A DNA stretch of 64,000 bases from Bacteroidota bacterium (GTDB lineage Bacteria; Bacteroidota; Bacteroidia; Chitinophagales; Chitinophagaceae). The stretch spans positions 62,001 to 126,000 of the forward strand of contig SYIK01000006.1 in assembly GCA_005798905.1 (NCBI GenBank), in the 5' to 3' direction. Position 1 is the first letter of the stretch. Each line of letters starts with the position of its first letter. The notes under the pieces were generated by a model, which was given only the letters and a program-made list of their open reading frames with translations, was not told the origin of the DNA and made no database searches. Positions 25,449-34,528 of the stretch are shown one piece after another. The position numbers and the translations under genes are program-made.

Positions 25449-26590
25449 CAAAACGATTAATTGATATTGGAGAATATTATTTCTCCCAAAAGTTGAGAGA
25501 AATAGATAAGCTTAATAAAGCTGGCAAGAATATAATAAACCTTGGTATTGGAAGTCCAGATTTGCCGCCTCACCCCGACGTAATTAATACGTTGCGGGAA
25601 GAAAGTGTTAAACCAGATGTACATGGCTATCAATCTTACAAAGGTTCAATTGTGTTGCGAAAGGCAATGAGTGGTTGGTATAAGAAATGGTACAATGTTG
25701 AATTGAATCCTGATAATGAAATACTTCCGTTGATTGGAAGTAAAGAAGGTATTATGCATATATGCATGACTTATTTGAATGAAGGTGATCAGGTGTTGGT
25801 GCCGAATCTTGGGTATCCTACTTACAGAAGTGCAGTGAAAATGGCAGGTGGAATTTGCATTGATTATGATTTGAAAGAAGTGAACAATTACACACCTGAT
25901 TTTGTAGTATTGGAAGCTGTCGATCTTTCAAAAGTGAGATTGATGTTTGTAAATTATCCGCAAATGCCAACGGGTCAACCAGCTAATAAAAAATTGTTTG
26001 AACAGCTTGTTGCATTCGGAAAGAAAACAGGCATCCTCATCATTCATGATAACCCCTATAGTTTTATTCTGAACGAATATCCAATGAGTTTATTAAGTAT
26101 TGATGGTGCAAAAGATTGTGTATTGGAATTAAACTCGCTCAGCAAAAGTCAGAACATGGCTGGCTGGAGAGTGGGTATGTTGAGTGGTGCAAAAGAACGG
26201 ATTGAAGAAGTGCTTCGTTTCAAGAGTAATATGGATAGCGGAATGTATCTCCCATTGCAACTTGCAGCAGCAACAGCATTAAACCTTGGGAAAGAATGGT
26301 ACGATACCCTAAATAGTATTTATCGTGAACGCCGTAAAAAAGTATTTGAATTACTTGATTTACTGAACTGTGAATATTCAAAAGATCAAGTTGGAATGTT
26401 TGTTTGGGCAAAAATTCCGGCAAAGAGGAAAACGGGTTATGAGTTGAGTGATGAAATCTTATATAATAGCAATGTATTTATTACGCCGGGTGGAATTTTT
26501 GGAAATACTGGTGATGGACATATAAGAGTGAGTTTGTGTGCATCTATTGAACGATTTGAAGAAGCAATTAAGAGAATAAGTCAAAAATAA
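25439..26590 (+). CDS. class I/II pyridoxal-phosphate aminotransferase (aromatic/aspartate type)
   Basis: 383 aa fold-type I enzyme. PLP Lys lies in SLSKSQNMAGWRVG; INLGIGSPDLPPHP and HDNPYSFI are the other family marks, and the C-terminal FGNTGDGHIRVSLC carries the substrate Arg. Between pheA and tyrA it probably transaminates phenylpyruvate and 4-hydroxyphenylpyruvate or prephenate; specificity is inferred from position. Overlaps pheA by 10 nt and is followed by tyrA after 5 nt. Confidence 0.93.
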   Translation: MEVAKRLIDIGEYYFSQKLREIDKLNKAGKNIINLGIGSPDLPPHPDVINTLREESVKPDVHGYQSYKGSIVLRKAMSGWYKKWYNVELNPDNEILPLIGSKEGIMHICMTYLNEGDQVLVPNLGYPTYRSAVKMAGGICIDYDLKEVNNYTPDFVVLEAVDLSKVRLMFVNYPQMPTGQPANKKLFEQLVAFGKKTGILIIHDNPYSFILNEYPMSLLSIDGAKDCVLELNSLSKSQNMAGWRVGMLSGAKERIEEVLRFKSNMDSGMYLPLQLAAATALNLGKEWYDTLNSIYRERRKKVFELLDLLNCEYSKDQVGMFVWAKIPAKRKTGYELSDEILYNSNVFITPGGIFGNTGDGHIRVSLCASIERFEEAIKRISQK

Positions 26591-26595
26591 AAGTC

Positions 26596-27444
26596 ATGGA
26601 AAGAAAACGTATTGCAATTATTGGTGTGGGTTTAATTGGAGGATCTCTCGCTATTCGATTGCATGAGAAAAAAATTTCATCAAGATTGATTGGTGTTGAT
26701 GCCAATAAAAAACACGAAGCAATAGCTTTGGAACTTGAACTGATAGATGAGGTTTTACCATTGAACGAAGCGATTGCAAAAAGCGAAGTGGTGATACTTG
26801 CTTTCCCAGTTGATCTCATGGTTGGATTGTTACCTTCAATTCTTGATCAGGTTGATCGGCAAATCGTAATTGATTTGGGTTCTACAAAATCACAAATGAT
26901 AGAAGTAGTTGCAACCCATCCGAAACGTGGACGTTATGTGGCAACACATCCCATGTGGGGTACAGAATACAACGGTCCAGCTGCAGCTATACCTGGCGCT
27001 TTTGAAAATAAAGCTGTGTTTATTTGTAATGAAGATGAAAGTGACCTAGATGCACTAGAGTGGACAAAATATATGTATAAAAAAATAGGTATGCATTTAT
27101 TGAGTATGGTAGCAAAAGCACATGATTTGCACGCTGCGTATGTTAGCCATATTTCACATATCACATCATTTGCATTAGCAAACACGGTATTGAAAAAAGA
27201 GAAAGAAGATAATGCTATTTTCGAAATGGCCAGTGCGGGCTTTGAAAGTACGGTTCGTTTGGCAAAGAGTAATCCTGCAATGTGGGTTCCTATCCTTTTG
27301 CAGAATAAAGTAAATGTGTTGGATGTATTGAACGAACATATTGAACAATTGACAAAATTCAGGGACAGTATCAGAGATGATAAAGAAGTTGAATTGAAAA
27401 ATCTAATTGAACATGCAAATAAAATAAAACGCATCATTAAATGA
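26596..27444 (+). CDS. tyrA: prephenate/arogenate dehydrogenase
   Basis: 282 aa. NAD(P)-binding Rossmann motif GVGLIGGS (residues ~10-17), catalytic His in SHISHITSFALANTV, THPMWGTEYNGP for substrate binding. No ACT domain or chorismate mutase domain. Oxidises prephenate to 4-hydroxyphenylpyruvate. Overlaps the next (broken) gene by 4 nt, so cotranscribed. Confidence 0.96.
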   Translation: MERKRIAIIGVGLIGGSLAIRLHEKKISSRLIGVDANKKHEAIALELELIDEVLPLNEAIAKSEVVILAFPVDLMVGLLPSILDQVDRQIVIDLGSTKSQMIEVVATHPKRGRYVATHPMWGTEYNGPAAAIPGAFENKAVFICNEDESDLDALEWTKYMYKKIGMHLLSMVAKAHDLHAAYVSHISHITSFALANTVLKKEKEDNAIFEMASAGFESTVRLAKSNPAMWVPILLQNKVNVLDVLNEHIEQLTKFRDSIRDDKEVELKNLIEHANKIKRIIK

Positions 27445-27898
27445 TTTTTCGGGAAGCTACTATACAGGACATTTTGCAGATACAGATTGTTCGCAATGCT
27501 GTAAAAGAAAACATGTTGACGAGTCCGGACCTAGTACCTAATGTTGATGTGGAAGATTACATCACAAGAAGAGGCAAGGGGTGGGTTTGTGTAATAGACA
27601 ATATGGTAGTTGGTTTTTCAATTGTGAGTGTAATGGATCATAATATCTGGGCTTTGTTTGTTACTCCAAAGTATGAAGAAAAAAAATTGGCAAGCAATTA
27701 CACGATCTGATGATGAACTGGTATTTCAATCAAACAAATGAAACGGTTTGGTTGAGTTCAAGCCCGGGTACAAGAGCTGAAATATTTTATTGCAAACAGG
27801 GATGGAAAGAAATAGGTATGTATGGGAAAGGTGAGATAAAATTTGAAATGAAAAAAGAAGATTGGAAAAGGGCGATGATGCGAGTGATACAGCAGTAG
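27441..27898 (+). pseudogene. GNAT N-acetyltransferase, frameshifted
   Basis: The first 80 codons read a GNAT N-terminus (EATIQDILQIQIVRNAVKEN ... NIWALFVTPKYE), then the frame hits TGA at 27708. The rest of the domain (NWYFNQTNETVWLSSS, EIFYCKQGWKEIGMYGKGEI) continues in the -1 frame to 27898. The break lies at an eight-A run (27679-27686). Correct reading would give ...YEEKKIGKQLHDLMMNWYF. The acetyl-CoA loop is also degraded (EEKKIG; usual pattern Q/RxxGxG). Could be a real pseudogene, a sequencing error in the homopolymer, or a product of slippage. Position inside the aromatic operon suggests it was once part of it. Confidence 0.8.
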
Positions 27899-27953
27899 TC
27901 CAATAGCAGAACAATTGTTCGAAACATTAAACTTAACTTTACATTCAATAACA

Positions 27954-29051
27954 ATGCAAACAATTGAAGCAAAGATGAAAGAAAAAGTGCAGGAAGCATG
28001 GGGTAAGAAGCCTCTCCTCATTGCTGGGCCATGCAGCGCAGAAACCGAAGATCAATTAGTATCAACCGCACAGCGTTTAGCAGCAATAGGGGGAATAAAT
28101 ATGTTGCGTGCAGGTATTTGGAAGCCACGAACCAAGCCTGGTATGTTCGAAGGGATTGGAGCAAAAGGTTTACCATGGCTGCAAAAAGCAAAAGCATTAA
28201 CAGGCTTGCCAACGACTGTTGAAGTTGCAACGGGCAAGCAAGTGGAAGATGCATTGAACTTTGAAGTGGATGTATTGTGGATTGGCGCACGTACAACGGT
28301 GAATCCGTTTAGCGTACAGGAAGTGGCCGATGCATTACGAGGTGTTGATATTCCAGTGTTGATAAAAAATCCCATCAATCCTGATTTAGAACTGTGGAGT
28401 GGTGCAGTGGAGCGAGTGGCTCGTGCAGGCATCAAACAAATCGGGTTAATTCATCGTGGGTTTTCTTCTTACGGCAATACAGAATATCGCAATGCACCCA
28501 TGTGGCATTTGGCTATTGAAATGAAGCGTCGTAATCCTGATCAGATTATCATCAACGATCCTTCACATATTTGCGGTTGTAGAACTATTTTACAAGAGAC
28601 AGCACAGAAAGCAATCGATCTTGATTTTGATGGGCTAATGGTCGAAAGTCATATTGATCCTGACAAAGCATGGAGTGATGCGAAACAACAAATAACACCT
28701 GAGCGGTTAGCAGAAATGCTTGGTAATATTGTTTGGCGGAAAGAAGATGTGGCATCAGCAGAATATCACGCTGCATTAGAAAAATTGCGTCAACAAATTA
28801 ATCATCTTGATGATGAGATGATGCAGTTACTTGGACAACGTATGAAAATTGCGGAGAGTATTGGCCGGTATAAAAAAGATAATAGTATTACCATTTTGCA
28901 AACCAATCGCTGGAACGAAATTCTAGACCGAGCTTTTAAAGAAGGGGCACAAAAAGGGTTGAGCAAAGAATTTATTACCAAGTATTTTGATGCGGTGCAT
29001 ATGGAAAGCATTAATCGTCAAAATAACATTATGAATGTAAATGACGAATGA
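27954..29051 (+). CDS. 3-deoxy-7-phosphoheptulonate synthase / chorismate mutase fusion
   Basis: 365 aa. N-terminal DAHP synthase of the type I-beta (KDO8PS-like) kind: IAGPCSAETEDQLVS, RAGIWKPRTKPG, NDPSHICGCR and VESHIDPDKAWSDAKQQ (metal and substrate residues). C-terminal AroQ-type chorismate mutase (~270-355): LEKLRQQINHLDDEMMQLLG and RMKIAESIGRYKK. It provides both the first shikimate step and the branch-point mutase missing from PheA, as typical of Bacteroidota. GC is markedly higher than its neighbours. ATG 27954 preferred to a TTG upstream. Overlaps aroB by 4 nt (ATGA). Confidence 0.95.
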   Translation: MQTIEAKMKEKVQEAWGKKPLLIAGPCSAETEDQLVSTAQRLAAIGGINMLRAGIWKPRTKPGMFEGIGAKGLPWLQKAKALTGLPTTVEVATGKQVEDALNFEVDVLWIGARTTVNPFSVQEVADALRGVDIPVLIKNPINPDLELWSGAVERVARAGIKQIGLIHRGFSSYGNTEYRNAPMWHLAIEMKRRNPDQIIINDPSHICGCRTILQETAQKAIDLDFDGLMVESHIDPDKAWSDAKQQITPERLAEMLGNIVWRKEDVASAEYHAALEKLRQQINHLDDEMMQLLGQRMKIAESIGRYKKDNSITILQTNRWNEILDRAFKEGAQKGLSKEFITKYFDAVHMESINRQNNIMNVNDE

Positions 29052-30064
29052 AACAACAGTATAAGTTTTCAAGTGCAATTGTAGATTACTATTTTTCAGA
29101 AAGGGTTTCTTATTTGAAAAAAATAGTAGAGTATAAAAAAACAATTATCATTACTGATGAAAATATCTTTAAGTGCCATTCTAAAAAGTTTAAAAAATGG
29201 AAACTAATTGTACTCAAATCTGGTGAAGCATACAAAGTACAAACGACGGTCGATTCTATAATCAAAAAATTGATTGAAATGAATGCAGATCGAACAACTA
29301 CTTTAATTGGAGTTGGCGGTGGAGTGGTTACGGACATCACTGGATATACAGCTTCGGTGTATTTGCGCGGAATTGATTTTGGATTTGTTCCAACAACTTT
29401 ATTAGCGATGGTGGATGCATCTATTGGAGGGAAAAATGGGGTTGATGTGGATAATTGTAAAAACATGGTTGGAATAATTCGGCAACCAAAATTTATTTTG
29501 TATGATTTTAATTTTTTGAAAACACTTCCACAAGGTGAATGGAGAAATGGATTTGCGGAAATAATCAAACATGCTTGTATTAAAGATGCGATTTCATTTA
29601 GTATACTTGAAAAACAATCAATCAAGTTTTATCAAAAAAATAGGGGGGCACTAAGTGAACTTATAATCCGAAATGTACTTTTAAAAACAAAACTAGTGCA
29701 ACATGATGAATTTGAAAAAGGAGAAAGAATGTTGTTAAATTTTGGGCATACTATTGGTCATGCATTAGAAATGAAATATGAATTAAGCCATGGTCAAGCT
29801 GTTTCAATAGGTATGGCTTATGCATCGATGATTTCAGAAAAATTATTTGGATTTAAAGATGCAAAAAAAATAATTACTCTTCTTACAAAATACGAGTTGC
29901 CAACCTTTGCTGAATTTGACAATAATAAAATATTCGCAAATTTAAAAAAAGACAAAAAAAGAGTGCGCCAAGAAATTAATTATGTGTTTTTGAAGAAAAT
30001 AGGGATAGGAGTTGTGCAATTAATTTCGTTAAAAAAGTTAGAAAAATTAATTCAAACATTATAA
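29048..30064 (+). CDS. aroB: 3-dehydroquinate synthase
   Basis: 338 aa. NAD-binding GGGVVTDITGYTASVYLRGI, FVPTTLLAMVDASIGGKNGVD, and metal-binding His residues in NFGHTIGHALE and LSHGQAVSIGMAY. Second shikimate step. The gene shares ATGA with the preceding stop, so translation may be coupled. Local GC falls to roughly 22% in places. Confidence 0.97.
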   Translation: MKQQYKFSSAIVDYYFSERVSYLKKIVEYKKTIIITDENIFKCHSKKFKKWKLIVLKSGEAYKVQTTVDSIIKKLIEMNADRTTTLIGVGGGVVTDITGYTASVYLRGIDFGFVPTTLLAMVDASIGGKNGVDVDNCKNMVGIIRQPKFILYDFNFLKTLPQGEWRNGFAEIIKHACIKDAISFSILEKQSIKFYQKNRGALSELIIRNVLLKTKLVQHDEFEKGERMLLNFGHTIGHALEMKYELSHGQAVSIGMAYASMISEKLFGFKDAKKIITLLTKYELPTFAEFDNNKIFANLKKDKKRVRQEINYVFLKKIGIGVVQLISLKKLEKLIQTL

Positions 30065-30065
30065 T

Positions 30066-31346
30066 TTGAAAGTAACAATAAATCCTTCTTTATTAGCTGG
30101 GGTGTTGCAAGCTCCAGCATCTAAAAGTTCCATGCAACGAGCATGTGCAGCTGCTTTGTTGAATAAAGGGACAAGCGTTATTAAAAATTTTGGGAATAGT
30201 AATGATGAAAAAACTGCTTTGACAGTTGTTGAAAAACTAGGTGCCGAAATTGAAAAAGGAAATAAACGGATTGTTGTTAAATGCGATGGGGTTTCGGTAA
30301 AAACAAATGAAATTAATTGTGGGGAAAGTGGCTTGTTCACAAGAATGATTACACCAATAGCTGCATTAAGTAAAAAGAAAATTAGGATAACTGGAGAAGG
30401 AAGTTTACAATTTCGTCCCTTTCATTTTTTTGATACAGTTTTTCCTCAATTGGGAGTAAAAATAAAAACCAGTAACGGAAAACTCCCCTTATTTATTCAA
30501 GGTCCATTATCTCCAAAGAGTATTGAAATTGACGGATCTCTTAGTTCACAGTTTTTGACAGGATTGTTGATGGCATTTTCTGCAGCTGATGCAAAAAATG
30601 TAACTATATATGTTAGGAATTTAAAAAGTTTTCCCTACATCGATTTAACATTGAATGTGATGAAAAAATTTGGGATGAAAGTACCCAAAAACAATAATTA
30701 TGAAAGCTTTTATTTTTCTCCAAAATCATTTAATCAACAATACAAAACGTGCAACTATAAAATAGAACGTGATTGGAGTAATGCAGCTTTTTTGTTAGTT
30801 GCTGGTGCCATTGCAGGTTCGATAACAGTTAGAGGGTTAGATTTGAATTCAGCGCAATCGGATAAAGCAATTTTAATTGCATTGACAAAAGCAAATGCTA
30901 ACATTGAAGTTGAAAAGAATAGTATAAGAATAGGTATTTCCAAACTAAAGTCATTTGAATTTGATGCAACTAATTGTCCCGATTTATTCCCTCCTTTAGT
31001 AGCGTTAGCAGCATATTGTAAAGGGAATACAAGAATTAAAGGTGTGACAAGGTTGAAACATAAAGAATCAAATCGTGGTCTAACATTAAAACAGGAGTTT
31101 GGAAAAATGGGAGTAAAAATAGAATTGCTAAAAGATGAAATGGTAATTCATGGGGCTAAAAAAATTAAAGGGGCCGTCGTACATTCTCATAACGACCATC
31201 GAATTGCAATGGCTTGTGCAGTTGCAGCATTAAGAGCAACAAATAATACTGAAATTAACAAGGCACAAGCGGTGAATAAATCTTACCCTGATTTTTTTAG
31301 AGATTTAGAAAAACTTGGAGCTGTCGTATCTTTAAACAAAAGTTAA
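30066..31346 (+). CDS. aroA: 3-phosphoshikimate 1-carboxyvinyltransferase (EPSP synthase)
   Basis: 426 aa. Starts at TTG (30066), 1 nt after the aroB stop. Substrate-binding APASKSSMQRACAAALL near the N-terminus, CPDLFPPLVALAAYCKG with the catalytic Asp, LKHKESNRGLTL and SHNDHRIAMACAVAALRA are the family marks. Joins PEP to shikimate-3-phosphate. Class as to glyphosate tolerance not judged. Confidence 0.96.
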   Translation: MKVTINPSLLAGVLQAPASKSSMQRACAAALLNKGTSVIKNFGNSNDEKTALTVVEKLGAEIEKGNKRIVVKCDGVSVKTNEINCGESGLFTRMITPIAALSKKKIRITGEGSLQFRPFHFFDTVFPQLGVKIKTSNGKLPLFIQGPLSPKSIEIDGSLSSQFLTGLLMAFSAADAKNVTIYVRNLKSFPYIDLTLNVMKKFGMKVPKNNNYESFYFSPKSFNQQYKTCNYKIERDWSNAAFLLVAGAIAGSITVRGLDLNSAQSDKAILIALTKANANIEVEKNSIRIGISKLKSFEFDATNCPDLFPPLVALAAYCKGNTRIKGVTRLKHKESNRGLTLKQEFGKMGVKIELLKDEMVIHGAKKIKGAVVHSHNDHRIAMACAVAALRATNNTEINKAQAVNKSYPDFFRDLEKLGAVVSLNKS

Positions 31347-31350
31347 ATAG

Positions 31351-32370
31351 ATGAATAGTTTTGGAACCATATTTCGTATTTCTATTTTCGGAGAATCACA
31401 CGGCGAATCTGTCGGGATTGTAATTGACGGTTGCCCTGCAGGATTGCCATTAGTTGCAGAAGATTTTTTACCCGATCTTGAAAGAAGAAAAGGAGGTACT
31501 CAAAAAGGAACAACACCGCGCCAAGAAGATGACTATCCTATTTTTAAAAGTGGAATTTTTAAAAATAGAACAACAGGAGCTCCCATTACTATCTTATTTG
31601 AGAATAAAAATACGCGTAGTGAAGATTACGAAAAGAAAAAAAATATTCCACGACCCGGCCATGCAGATTTTGTTGCCAATAAAAAATTTGCTGGATTTGA
31701 AGATTATCGCGGAAGCGGACATTTTAGCGGAAGACTTACCGTAGCATTGGTTGCTGCTGGAGTTATTTCAAAAAAAATATTAAGTAAAATAAATATTTCT
31801 GCTAAAATTCTTGAAATAGGTGGAGAGCAGGATTTGGAAAAAGGGCTGCAAAAAGCAATAGCTGCAAAAGATTCTGTTGGAGGGATAATTGAATGTACCG
31901 CAAAAGATTTGCCAATTGGATTGGGTGAACCGTTTTTCAATTCTGTAGAATCGCAAATCAGCCAAATTGTGTTTTCAATTCCGGCAGTTCGTGCAATCGA
32001 ATTTGGAACAGGTTTTGCCGCGGCAAAAATGTTTGGAAGTGAACACAACGATGCAATTAGAAATACAGAAGGGAAAACTAAAACCAATCATGCAGGTGGT
32101 GTAGTAGGTGGGTTAACTAATGGAAATGATTTTGTTTTCAGAATTGCGGTTAAGCCAACTTCGTCTATAGCAAAAGAGCAAAAAACACTGAACAGGAAAA
32201 CTGGAAAGCAAGAAATTATTTCAGTAAAAGGTCGCCACGATTTGTGTATTGCTCTACGCGTTCCTGTAGTGTTAGAATCCGTTACAGCAATTGTTTTAGC
32301 AGATTTAATGCTTTTGGAACAACAGATTCCGCGGCGCCTATTTCAAGAAAAAAATAAGCTTTTGAAATGA
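31351..32370 (+). CDS. aroC: chorismate synthase
   Basis: 339 aa. FRISIFGESHGESVGIVIDG at the N-terminus, RPGHADF, RGSGHFSGRLT and the late KGRHDLCIALRVP are the FMN/substrate motifs. Last common step before the Phe/Tyr/Trp split, making the substrate for the mutase domain encoded upstream. It overlaps the RlpA-like gene by 4 nt. Confidence 0.97.
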   Translation: MNSFGTIFRISIFGESHGESVGIVIDGCPAGLPLVAEDFLPDLERRKGGTQKGTTPRQEDDYPIFKSGIFKNRTTGAPITILFENKNTRSEDYEKKKNIPRPGHADFVANKKFAGFEDYRGSGHFSGRLTVALVAAGVISKKILSKINISAKILEIGGEQDLEKGLQKAIAAKDSVGGIIECTAKDLPIGLGEPFFNSVESQISQIVFSIPAVRAIEFGTGFAAAKMFGSEHNDAIRNTEGKTKTNHAGGVVGGLTNGNDFVFRIAVKPTSSIAKEQKTLNRKTGKQEIISVKGRHDLCIALRVPVVLESVTAIVLADLMLLEQQIPRRLFQEKNKLLK

Positions 32371-32789
32371 ATGGGTTCTATTTTATAATATTTTTTTTTG
32401 TAGTTTTTTTCAACTTGCAAGTTGCCGCACAGGATAGTTTGCAAATAAAAGATAGTTTGTTAGTTGTTGAAAAAAAAGTAGATACACTCTTTGGAATTGC
32501 AAGTTATTATTCGGATAAATTTATTGGAAGAAAAACAGCAAACGGTGAAATTTTTAGTCAAGAGAAAATGACAGCTGCTTGTAATTTCGTTCCATTAGGG
32601 ACTTGGGTAAGTATTACAAATCTTAGAAATAATCGTGTTGTAGAGGTGAAAATAAATGATAGACTGCACCCAAAAAACAAACGAATTGTAGATCTTACTT
32701 TTTTAGCTGCAAAGCGATTAGGATTTATTAGAGCAGGACTAACTCCAGTTCAAGTTGAAATTTTGGGAAAAACCCCTAAAAAGAATTAG
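32367..32789 (+). CDS. RlpA-like septal ring lytic transglycosylase / DPBB protein
   Basis: 140 aa with an N-terminal signal peptide (FFVVFFNLQVAAQ) and a double-psi beta-barrel domain: GIASYYSDKFIGRKTANGE, NFVPLGTWVSITNLRN, VKINDR (barrel Asp). RlpA-type proteins cut or bind denuded glycan strands at the septum; there is no SPOR domain here. It starts within the last codons of aroC (ATGA) and may be read from the aromatic transcript. Confidence 0.9.
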   Translation: MNGFYFIIFFFVVFFNLQVAAQDSLQIKDSLLVVEKKVDTLFGIASYYSDKFIGRKTANGEIFSQEKMTAACNFVPLGTWVSITNLRNNRVVEVKINDRLHPKNKRIVDLTFLAAKRLGFIRAGLTPVQVEILGKTPKKN

Positions 32790-32852
32790 TATATTTTATT
32801 TCAGAATGTTACATTTAGCTATTATTTTTGTTAAACTACTAAATAAATTTTT

Positions 32853-33428
32853 ATGAAGAAATTATTACTACTCTTGATTGCAAGTACTACAATTAGTTTT
32901 TTTGCAAATAGCCAAGATAAAATTAGAGGTTGTGAAATCGGTATTAGTTTTAATCTATATGATTTTGTAACTGCCGATTTAATTCGCACAACTTCTTTAA
33001 GTGCTGTACTTCGTGACGAAAGCTGGGCTAAATTGGGGCAAATGACACCAGGAGTGTCTGTTCATCATTTTAAAGGGTTAACTAAAAATGTTGATTTTGC
33101 TGGAACATTTTCTGGGTCAATCATTAATTTTCCTTTACCCAACAAACCTAATACAGGTGTTACTAAGCTTTTATTAGCGGTTGATGCATCTGCTCAAATA
33201 AAGTTAGTAGGAGAAGATTATTGGTTTCAACCTTATATTTCTGTAGGTGCTGGCGCTCATAAATTAGGGTCATACTGGGGTGCTTTTGCTCCTGTTGGAC
33301 TAGGATTAAATCTTAATATTTTTAACGAGGCAAAATTTTTTATGAATTGTCAATACCGTATTCCTGTAACAAATGAGTCTGGGAATTATCATTATTTTCA
33401 TGCAATAGGGATTTCAACTAAATTATAA
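32853..33428 (+). CDS. secreted outer-membrane-type hypothetical protein
   Basis: 191 aa. Signal peptide LLLLLIASTTISFFANSQ. The mature sequence alternates like a small beta-barrel (FAGTFSGSIINFPLPN, YWFQPYISVGAGAHKLGSYW, KFFMNCQYRIPV), as in OmpA-like 8-stranded barrels of Bacteroidota. No binding domain. Ends just before a strong bidirectional terminator. Function unknown. Confidence 0.8.
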   Translation: MKKLLLLLIASTTISFFANSQDKIRGCEIGISFNLYDFVTADLIRTTSLSAVLRDESWAKLGQMTPGVSVHHFKGLTKNVDFAGTFSGSIINFPLPNKPNTGVTKLLLAVDASAQIKLVGEDYWFQPYISVGAGAHKLGSYWGAFAPVGLGLNLNIFNEAKFFMNCQYRIPVTNESGNYHYFHAIGISTKL

Positions 33429-33446
33429 CCGTATTGATATTTAATA

Positions 33447-33476
33447 AAAATGTCCTCCAAATGGGGGACATTTTTA
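33447..33476. terminator. bidirectional intrinsic terminator
   Basis: Thirteen-pair stem AAAAATGTCCTCC / GGGGGACATTTTT, loop AAAT, with A and T tracts on either side. It separates the convergent outer-membrane-type gene and plsX. Confidence 0.92.
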
Positions 33477-33499
33477 TTATCTTACAAGTATAATTTTAG

Positions 33500-34438
33500 T
33501 TACACGATTTCTTTTTTCATCTTTTCCATCACATTTTTTTCAATCATTTTTTCAGCAAGTAAAATCATGTTTTTGAATGCTTTGTTTTGAGAAATTCCAT
33601 GACCAATGACAATAGGTTTGTTTACGCCAAGTATTGGAGTCCCTCCATAGTTTTCAAAGTTTAATCGGTTAAAATAGGGATGTTGAATATTATTTTTTTG
33701 AGCAATTGAATAAAGAGACTCCGCCATTTTTAGAATTATATTTCCTGTAAATCCTTCGCAAACGATCACGTCTGCTTTTTCCATAAAGACATCTCTTCCT
33801 TCAATATTTCCAATGAAATTAATATGTTTATTTTCTTTCAACAGCGGGTAAGTGGCAAGGGCCAATAAGTTTCCTTTCCCTTCTTCTTCACCTATATTCA
33901 ACAGCCCAACTTTTGGGTTTTCAATTCCAAGTATTTGCTGTGCATAAACGGTGCCTAATATTGCAAATTGGTTTAGTTGTTCGGGCTTACAATCTGCATT
34001 TAATCCTACATCAAGCAATAAACCAGTGCTTCCATTTTCTTTTGGAATAATTGTAGAAATGGTTGGACGAAGTACACCTTCAATTGCTTTTATGCTAAAC
34101 AGTGCACCCACAAGCATCGCTCCAGTATTTCCTGCACTTATAAAAGCGTCAACTTTACTTGTTGATAATAAATGAAATCCAATGGCAATTGACGATTGTT
34201 GTTTTTCTTTTAAAGCCTTTGTGGGATGTTCATGCATATCAATTACTTGTTCTGCATGAATCAATTTTATCTTGTCCGATTGAAAATTGTATTCGTGGAA
34301 TAGTTCTTCAAGTTTAGGTTGATTGCCAATCAAATAAAGTAGAGCAGAAGAGTTGGACGCATTACAAAAATCTATTACACCTTTTACAGCTTCTCTTGGT
34401 GCAAAGTCGCCACCCATCATGTCTATTCCAATATTCAT
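33500..34438 (-). CDS. plsX: phosphate acyltransferase PlsX
   Basis: 312 aa. N-terminal MNIGIDMMGGDFAPREAVKG, SAGNTGAMLVGAL, GLLLDVGLN, VGLLNIGEEEGKGN and CEGFTGNIILKMAE are characteristic. Converts acyl-ACP to acyl-phosphate for phospholipid synthesis. Third gene of the yceD-rpmF-plsX cluster, but a terminator-like hairpin lies between it and rpmF. Confidence 0.97.
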   Translation of the reverse strand: MNIGIDMMGGDFAPREAVKGVIDFCNASNSSALLYLIGNQPKLEELFHEYNFQSDKIKLIHAEQVIDMHEHPTKALKEKQQSSIAIGFHLLSTSKVDAFISAGNTGAMLVGALFSIKAIEGVLRPTISTIIPKENGSTGLLLDVGLNADCKPEQLNQFAILGTVYAQQILGIENPKVGLLNIGEEEGKGNLLALATYPLLKENKHINFIGNIEGRDVFMEKADVIVCEGFTGNIILKMAESLYSIAQKNNIQHPYFNRLNFENYGGTPILGVNKPIVIGHGISQNKAFKNMILLAEKMIEKNVMEKMKKEIV

Positions 34439-34464
34439 TTGATTTTTAGTATTGGTAAAATAAA

Positions 34465-34511
34465 AAATCTAAATTCTAATAAGCAACCTTGGTTACTTAG
34501 AATTTAGATTT
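34465..34511 (-). terminator. long inverted repeat between rpmF and plsX
   Basis: AAATCTAAATTCTAA (34465-34479) is exactly complementary to TTAGAATTTAGATTT (34497-34511), with an inner AACC/GGTT stem. On the minus strand the arm is followed by a T-rich tail, so it can terminate rpmF transcription 27 nt before plsX. Confidence 0.8.
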
Positions 34512-34528
34512 CTAAAGTTAGACAATTC

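Noticed and set aside
26934-27437. Long antisense open frame opposite tyrA
   Set aside because: It lies wholly over a clear tyrA gene and is rich in Ser/Phe, the typical shadow of an AT-rich coding strand; no homology seen.
27710-27898. A separate small gene starting at MMNWYF
   Set aside because: It reads as the second half of the GNAT domain of the gene before it, so it is a frameshift fragment and not an independent gene.
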